Source of the DNA: Faecalibacterium sp. I3-3-89
GTDB taxonomy: Bacteria; Bacillota; Clostridia; Oscillospirales; Ruminococcaceae
Length of the DNA stretch: 64,000 nt
NCBI RefSeq assembly: GCF_023347275.1
Contig: NZ_CP094468.1
Coordinates: forward strand, 2,604,001-2,668,000
Reading direction: 5' to 3'
How positions within the stretch are numbered: the stretch's first letter is position 1; each line of letters begins with the position of its first letter. Both the position numbers and the translations under genes were made by a program. This document shows, in pieces, positions 60,025-64,000 of the stretch. The notes beneath the pieces are model-generated. The model did no database searches and was not told the DNA's origin. It saw only the letters and a program-made list of their open reading frames with translations.

Positions 60025-60112
60025 TAGCTTCTCGAAAAAGTTTATAAAGATTCATAATTCTGTCATAAAACCAGCGGGAGGCCCCCTTTCCGGTATAAAG
60101 AGAGCTTCCCGC

Positions 60113-60141
60113 TTGACAACGCCCGGCAGGGCGGCTATACT
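60113..60141 (+). promoter_or_regulatory. Promoter of the putative antitoxin RNA
   Basis: TTGACA (60113-60118), 17-nt spacer, TATACT (60136-60141): a strong promoter with no gene behind it on the plus strand before a terminator 100 nt later, the expected arrangement for a small RNA. Confidence 0.8.
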
Positions 60142-60147
60142 TATTTA

Positions 60148-60245
60148 TAGAAAAGGCGCTGTCTGCAACATGGCCAGCTCCTTACCCGTATGTCAAAAAA
60201 GATTGACTGACAGAGTGTGGGAACTTAGGCGGTCAATCTTTTTTG
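60148..60245 (+). ncRNA. Putative antisense RNA antitoxin of a type I toxin-antitoxin pair
   Basis: Defined by a strong promoter (60113-60141) and the terminator AAAAAAGATTGAC...GTCAATCTTTTTT (60195-60244). The RNA of about 98 nt contains no good reading frame. Its 3' half is complementary to the 3' end of the holin-like toxin mRNA, including the last toxin codons and shared terminator. This 3'-overlap geometry is known from txpA/ratA and bsrG/SR4 in Bacillus. Expression itself is not shown by the sequence. Confidence 0.7.
60195..60244. terminator. Shared bidirectional terminator of toxin mRNA and antisense RNA
   Basis: A 13-bp perfect inverted repeat (AAAAAAGATTGAC / GTCAATCTTTTTT) around a 24-nt loop, with A- and T-runs giving a poly-U tail on both strands. 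The toxin stop codon lies inside the stem. Confidence 0.85.
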
Positions 60246-60370
60246 TTATGTTCTCTGTCCTCATGAGAAATCTTCCAAGTGATCTCGAAAGTCACGTGGA
60301 CGGCATCGACGAGCAGCACCAGCAAGCTGATGATGACCGCCAGCAGCGCAAAGGTTTCTGTCAGAGACAT
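60233..60370 (-). CDS. Putative holin-like type I toxin peptide, 45 aa
   Basis: 45 aa, MSLTETFALLAVIISLLVLLVDAV followed by a polar tail ending EHNKKD. One N-terminal membrane helix and a charged C-terminus match the putative holin-like toxin family common in Firmicutes (short start, TFALL/LMISF core, polar tail). GGGAGG lies 9 nt before the ATG. The stop falls in the terminator stem shared with the antisense RNA. It was too short for ordinary gene calling. In the family such peptides depolarise or perturb the membrane when unopposed by their antisense RNA. Confidence 0.75.
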   Translation of the reverse strand: MSLTETFALLAVIISLLVLLVDAVHVTFEITWKISHEDREHNKKD

Positions 60371-60542
60371 GACACATCCCTCCCTTCACCGACAGACGGC
60401 TCCGGGAAAGGTTTTTTGCTAACAAAAAAGGTCCATTCCCGGACGCCTGCTTCGCTCCAAAGAGTAAAACAAATCGTCAGGGTAAGGAAGCTTGACCACC
60501 TGCATTTGCAGACAGCGCCTCGCTGCCAGAGGCAGCATCCAA

Positions 60543-60571
60543 AGGATACCATAAAAAGCGCGTGAGCACAA
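60543..60571 (-). promoter_or_regulatory. Probable promoter of the toxin mRNA
   Basis: TTGTGC (60566-60571), 17-nt spacer, TATCCT (60543-60548) on the minus strand. It would give a leader of about 165 nt with several hairpins (GCTGCC-TCT-GGCAGC; CTGCA-AA-TGCAG; TTTTTTG...CAAAAAA), as in other type I toxin mRNAs whose leaders limit translation. The box lies inside the spoVT terminator. Confidence 0.55.
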
Positions 60572-60588
60572 GGTTTCACGCGCTTTTT
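60553..60588. terminator. Bidirectional terminator downstream of spoVT
   Basis: AAAAAGCGCGTGA / TTCACGCGCTTTTT, 12-13 bp stem with T-runs for both strands, 15 nt after the spoVT stop. Confidence 0.9.
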
Positions 60589-60602
60589 ATGCTTTTATAG
60601 CC

Positions 60603-61145
60603 TCATTCCTCCATCTGCTTTGCCAGAAACGCCGCCGCCACGGCCACGGCCTTCTGCTGGGCGGGGTCAGGCTGCTGGGCGCGATCCTCGGCCAGCAGCC
60701 CGACGACCCCGGTGACATCCCCCGCTGCGATGATGGGCCACGCGCAGAGCAGAGGCCGCAGCGAGCCCTCACAGGGCAGCAGGACGTGCTCCGGGTCGCC
60801 CTCGCTGAGATAGGGCTTGCGGGACTCCATCACCCGTTCCAGCGGCTGGCTGACACTACGGTCGGCAAGGTCGCGCCGGCCTGCCCCTGCGGCGGCGAGG
60901 ATGCGGTCGCGGTCGGCCATGAAGGCCGTAAGGGCAAAGCTTCGGCTCAGCACCTCCACATACTGCACCGCCACCCCGTGCAGCTCCCCCACCGGGGAAT
61001 ACTTCTTGAAGATGACCTCGCCCTCGCCGGTGGTGAAGATCTCGAGGGGGTCGCCGCGGCGGATGCGCTGGGTGCGGCGGATCTCCTTCGGGATGACCAC
61101 CCGGCCCAGCTCATCGATGCGGCGGACGATTCCGGTTGCTTTCAT
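60603..61145 (-). CDS. spoVT: Stage V sporulation protein T (AbrB-type regulator)
   Basis: 180 aa. The N-terminal swapped-hairpin AbrB domain reads MKATGIVRRIDELGRVVIPKEIRRTQRI and RRGDPLEIFTTGEGEVIFKKY, almost identical to the family. A GAF-like C-terminal domain (about 60-178) follows, with WPIIAAGDVTGVVGLLAED. In B. subtilis it modulates sigma-G-dependent genes in the forespore. The ATG at 61145 follows AAGGAAGG; the upstream in-frame ATG lacks homology. Confidence 0.93.
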   Translation of the reverse strand: MKATGIVRRIDELGRVVIPKEIRRTQRIRRGDPLEIFTTGEGEVIFKKYSPVGELHGVAVQYVEVLSRSFALTAFMADRDRILAAAGAGRRDLADRSVSQPLERVMESRKPYLSEGDPEHVLLPCEGSLRPLLCAWPIIAAGDVTGVVGLLAEDRAQQPDPAQQKAVAVAAAFLAKQMEE

Positions 61146-61191
61146 CTGGTGTACCTTCCTTCCCATTCTTTGCTTTCGGATGCGGTACAGT

Positions 61192-61220
61192 TATTATGTG
61201 GAAACGAGAGGGAAATATAC
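61192..61220 (-). promoter_or_regulatory. Sigma-G-like promoter of spoVT
   Basis: On the minus strand GTATA (61216-61220), 17-nt spacer, CATAATA (61192-61198), a full match to the sigma-G boxes GHATR and CATWHTA. B. subtilis spoVT is itself sigma-G-dependent. Confidence 0.75.
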
Positions 61221-61237
61221 ACCTGCCCGCCCTCTGT

Positions 61238-61266
61238 TTGCCAAACCGGAGCGGCTATGATACAAT
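61238..61266 (+). promoter_or_regulatory. Promoter of the BaiN-type flavoprotein gene
   Basis: TTGCCA (61238-61243), 17-nt spacer, TACAAT (61261-61266), with GAAAGGATGG before the start codon. Confidence 0.7.
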
Positions 61267-61327
61267 GAACTCATCTCAGAAGCTGGTTTGCTTCTGAACA
61301 CAGCTTCTTGGAAAGGATGGACAGAGG

Positions 61328-62593
61328 ATGCAGCATATCCTTGTTTTAGGCGGCGGCGCAGCGGGTCTGGCCGCTGCGCTGGCGGCAGCGCAGACCGCCA
61401 AGGGCAGCGCCCGCATCACCGTACTGGACAGAAACGCAAAGGTGGGCAAAAAGCTTCTGGCCACCGGCAACGGGCGCTGCAACCTCGACAACCGGGACAT
61501 CTCGCCCGAGCGGTATTTCACCAGCAGCCCCAAGGCCCTGCGCCGCCTGCTGGACGCCGTGAACGAGGCCGCGCCGCTGGCGTGGTTCGAGGGCCTCGGC
61601 CTCTACCCCCGCACCGACGAGGCCGGGCGGGTGTACCCCTACTCCAATCAGGCGGCAGACGTGCTGGCCCTGCTGGAACACCATCTGGCCGCGCTTGGCG
61701 TCGAGCTTCGCACCGGCTGCACCGTCCGGAGCCTGAGCCAGAGCCGGGGCGGCTACGACCTCCAGTTCGAGACCGAAGCGGGCCGCGAAAGTCTGCGGGC
61801 CGATGCCGTCATCTGCGCCATGGGCGGCGAAGCCGGGCCGCAGTTTGGCACCGACGGCTTCGGCACCCGGTTCGCCGCCCAGTGCGGCGGGCGGATGGCC
61901 CCCCTCTACCCCTGCCTGACGGCCTTACAGTGCGCCCACCCCCGTAAGTCGCTGGCCGGCATCCGGGCCAAGGGCTGCGCCAGCCTGTTGGACGGCACCG
62001 ATGGCCGGGTGCTTGCCCGGGAAATGGGCGAGGTGCAGTTCACCGATTACGGACTCTCCGGCATCTGCATCATGCAGCTGTCGGGCCTGCTGGCCCCGGG
62101 CCGCGGCCCGAAGCAGCCCGTCGTAGCCCTCGACCTCTTCCCCGCCCTGAGCGAAGCGGAGCTGTCCGCCCTCTTCGCCCGGCGGGCCGGGCTTCTGGGC
62201 GGCGCTGCGGAGTTCTGGCTGGGGCTTCTGCCCGCAAAGCTGGGCCGCGCCCTCTGGGCCGACGCCGGGCTGCCCGAAGACGCCCGCGCCCTGCCCGCTT
62301 CGGCGTGGCCGAAGCTCGCCGCCGCGGCCAAGTGCTGGCGGTTCGAGGGGCTGACCCCCTGCGGCTGGAAGCAGGCCCAGACGACCGGCGGCGGACTGCT
62401 GCTGGACGAGGTGGAGGACGACTTCCAGTTCAAGGGCTGTCCGGGCCTTTACTTCGTGGGCGAGACGCTGGACTGCGCGGGCAGCTGCGGCGGCTACAAC
62501 CTCCACTGGGCCTTCGGCAGCGGCATCCTCGCCGGCCGGTCGGCGGCGAAGCGCCGCCCCGCCCCTGCCCCCCGGAAAAAGAAAAAGACCTGA
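61328..62593 (+). CDS. BaiN/HI0933-family FAD-dependent oxidoreductase
   Basis: 421 aa. HILVLGGGAAGLAAALAAA dinucleotide motif, KVGKKLLATGNGRCNLDN (family signature), GLYPRTDEAGRVYPYSNQA, GEVQFTDYGLSGICIMQLSG and the C-terminal TTGGGLLLDEV and GETLDCAGSCGGYNLHWAF FAD-contact segment. Members include clostridial BaiN, a bile-acid ene-reductase, but most have no known substrate. A Pro/Lys-rich tail ends the protein. No neighbouring bai genes are present, so bile-acid activity should not be assumed. Confidence 0.88.
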   Translation: MQHILVLGGGAAGLAAALAAAQTAKGSARITVLDRNAKVGKKLLATGNGRCNLDNRDISPERYFTSSPKALRRLLDAVNEAAPLAWFEGLGLYPRTDEAGRVYPYSNQAADVLALLEHHLAALGVELRTGCTVRSLSQSRGGYDLQFETEAGRESLRADAVICAMGGEAGPQFGTDGFGTRFAAQCGGRMAPLYPCLTALQCAHPRKSLAGIRAKGCASLLDGTDGRVLAREMGEVQFTDYGLSGICIMQLSGLLAPGRGPKQPVVALDLFPALSEAELSALFARRAGLLGGAAEFWLGLLPAKLGRALWADAGLPEDARALPASAWPKLAAAAKCWRFEGLTPCGWKQAQTTGGGLLLDEVEDDFQFKGCPGLYFVGETLDCAGSCGGYNLHWAFGSGILAGRSAAKRRPAPAPRKKKKT

Positions 62594-62603
62594 AGCAGCA
62601 CAA

Positions 62604-62637
62604 GACCCCGGAGGGCATTTCTCCGGGGTCTTGTTTT
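62604..62637 (+). terminator. Terminator of the BaiN-type flavoprotein gene
   Basis: GACCCCGGAG / CTCCGGGGTC ten-bp stem, 7-nt loop, TTGTTTT. Confidence 0.88.
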
Positions 62638-62642
62638 CTGCG

Positions 62643-64000
62643 TTATTCGTTCGCCGCTTTCTCCAGCTCTGCGGCCTCGGCGGCAGCTTCCGCCTCTTCT
62701 TCCTTCTGATACTCCGCAAAGGCCGACCACATCGGCTCGATGTCCTCGCCCCGGACGCGGCGGGCGAAGTAGTTCTTGGTGATGTCCACCACAGTGCCGG
62801 ACAGCGCCAGCACGCCGATGAGGTTCGGGATCATCATCAGGCCGTTGAAGGTGTCGGAGAGGTCCCACGCAAGGCCCAGCTTCATGGTCGCGCCCACGAC
62901 GGTCATACCCACGAAGACGACCTTATAGATGCGGCTGCCTGCCGTGCCGAAGAGGTACTCGACGGCCTTGGTGCCGTAATGACTCCAGCCGAGGGTGGTG
63001 GAGTAGGCAAACAGCAGGATGGACACCGCGATGAACTTGGGGCCGAAGCTGCCGAACGCCGCCGTGAAGGCCTGCCCCACCAGTGCATTGTCCTGCACTC
63101 CCGCAAGGACAGCGCCGCTCTCGAGGTCTACCACGCCGGTGGTCAGGATGACGAGGGCCGTCAGGGTGCAGACCACGATGGTATCGGCAAAAACCTCGAA
63201 CACGCCCCACATTCCCTGATGCACCGGTTCTTTGACGTTGGAGGCCGAGTTGACCATGACCGCAGAGCCGAGTCCGGCTTCGTTGGAGAACGCGCCCCGC
63301 TTGAAGCCCCATGTGATGGTCTGGCTGATGCCGTAGCCCAGCGCGCCGCCGCCTGCGGCGTTCAGATTGAATGCGCCCCGGAGGATCGCCGCCAGCGCCG
63401 CCGGGATATTGCCTGCGTGCATGACCACGATGATGAGCGCGCCCGCGATGTAGAACAGGGCCATCAGGGGCACCAGCTTCTCGGTGACAGCGGCCACCCG
63501 CTTGAGTCCGCCGATGACGATGAGGGCCGTGACCACCATCAGCGCAAGGCCGGTGGCAAGGTAGGGCAGATGGAACGCGGCGTTCATGTTGCCCGCGATG
63601 GAATTGATCTGGCTCATGTTGCCGATGCCGAAGGACGCAAGGATGCAGAAGCAGGCGAACAGGGCGGCCAGCACCCTGCCCACCGTCTTACAGCCGGGCT
63701 TTGCGCCCAGACCGTCCGTTAAGTAATACATCGCGCCGCCGGACCACTCGCCCTTCTCGTTCCTGCGGCGGTAGTAGACGCCCAGCACGTTCTCGGCGAA
63801 GCTGGTCATCATGCCCAGCAGCGCCATGACCCACATCCAGAAGATGGCCCCCGGGCCTCCCGAGACGATGGCCGTGGCCACGCCCACGATGTTGCCTGTG
63901 CCGATGGTGCCCGCCAGCGCCGTGCACATGCTCTGGAACTGGCTGATGGCCATGTCCTCCTTGCTGGTATGGGCGGTGACGTCCTTATTGGTAAAGATGG
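62643..64000 (-). CDS. Sodium:alanine/glycine symporter, AGCS family (5' end outside window)
   Basis: The frame stays open to the right edge, so the start lies beyond 64000; 451 codons are visible and roughly the first 50-70 residues are missing. About ten membrane helices are seen. FQSMCTALAGTIGTGNIVGVATAI, GGPGAIFWMWVMALLGM, GAFSNEAGLGSAVMVNSASN and FAYSTTLGWSHYGTKAVEYLFG are AGCS hallmarks. It imports alanine or glycine with Na+. The C-terminus is a Glu/Ala-rich cytoplasmic tail. An internal ATG at 63953 is not the start because homology continues upstream. Confidence 0.92.
   Translation of the reverse strand, partial: IFTNKDVTAHTSKEDMAISQFQSMCTALAGTIGTGNIVGVATAIVSGGPGAIFWMWVMALLGMMTSFAENVLGVYYRRRNEKGEWSGGAMYYLTDGLGAKPGCKTVGRVLAALFACFCILASFGIGNMSQINSIAGNMNAAFHLPYLATGLALMVVTALIVIGGLKRVAAVTEKLVPLMALFYIAGALIIVVMHAGNIPAALAAILRGAFNLNAAGGGALGYGISQTITWGFKRGAFSNEAGLGSAVMVNSASNVKEPVHQGMWGVFEVFADTIVVCTLTALVILTTGVVDLESGAVLAGVQDNALVGQAFTAAFGSFGPKFIAVSILLFAYSTTLGWSHYGTKAVEYLFGTAGSRIYKVVFVGMTVVGATMKLGLAWDLSDTFNGLMMIPNLIGVLALSGTVVDITKNYFARRVRGEDIEPMWSAFAEYQKEEEAEAAAEAAELEKAANE

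Noticed and set aside
61328..62593. Assignment as a bile-acid 7-dehydroxylation reductase
   Set aside because: Only family-level similarity to BaiN; no other bai gene is in the window and the family is mostly of unknown substrate.

Overview
The window is GC-rich, gene-dense chromosomal DNA from an anaerobic Firmicute of the class Clostridia. My best placement is the Faecalibacterium / Gemmiger / Subdoligranulum group, which is inference. The support is: two tandem secreted-peptide genes whose leaders resemble the Faecalibacterium MAM protein; sporulation genes (gpr, spoIIP, spoVAC-AD-AE, spoVT); Gram-positive regulation (perfect CIRCE at hrcA, T-box at asnS, AAGGAGG-type ribosome binding sites, many TTGNNN-17-TANNNT promoters); and a family of paired palindromic intergenic repeats. 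There is no rRNA operon, no CRISPR array and no prophage.

Layout. 0-2.8 kb: the 3' part of a hybrid histidine kinase and two tRNA-Ser genes. 2.9-6.5 kb: a LexA-like self-cleaving regulator, a two-gene radical-SAM DNA-metabolism unit and a cyclophilin. 6.5-15.7 kb (minus): one compact operon for aromatic amino acids, pheA-aroB-aroC-aroEK(fusion)-aroQ-aroF-aroA-tyrA, ending in a WYL regulator. 15.8-17.5 kb: plsC and two unknowns. 17.7-26.4 kb: membrane proteins, a cytidylate-kinase-like protein, a MATE exporter, a FAD oxidoreductase, an RpiR regulator and a lipoprotein behind a promoter with an 11-bp G tract. 26.5-36.2 kb: an AAA ATPase, pullulanase, HtrA protease, a GNAT-methyltransferase fusion, RF3 and an aldo/keto reductase. 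36.2-39.5 kb: a small AT-richer mobile element with a large serine recombinase and imperfect terminal inverted repeats. 39.5-44.3 kb (minus): a LytM-like protein, mutY and asnS with its T-box. 44.3-50.5 kb: sporulation genes around rpsT. 50.6-53.9 kb: a lipoprotein-MBOAT-DHHW unit, probably for polymer acylation. 54.1-54.9 kb: the two MAM-like peptides. 55-60 kb (minus): dnaJ-dnaK-grpE-hrcA. 60.1-60.6 kb: a probable type I toxin-antitoxin locus. 60.6-64 kb: spoVT, a BaiN-type flavoprotein and the 3' part of a sodium:alanine symporter.

How it works together. The aro operon carries every step from DAHP synthesis to chorismate and both branches to Phe and Tyr precursors; a perfect 15-bp palindrome overlaps its -10 box. 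The heat-shock operon is a textbook HrcA/CIRCE unit. spoVT and spoVA are preceded by sequences matching the forespore sigma-G consensus, so part of a late sporulation regulon seems conserved. The four most interesting items are the MAM-like pair, the toxin/antisense-RNA locus, the putative phase-variable promoter and the paired palindromic repeats.
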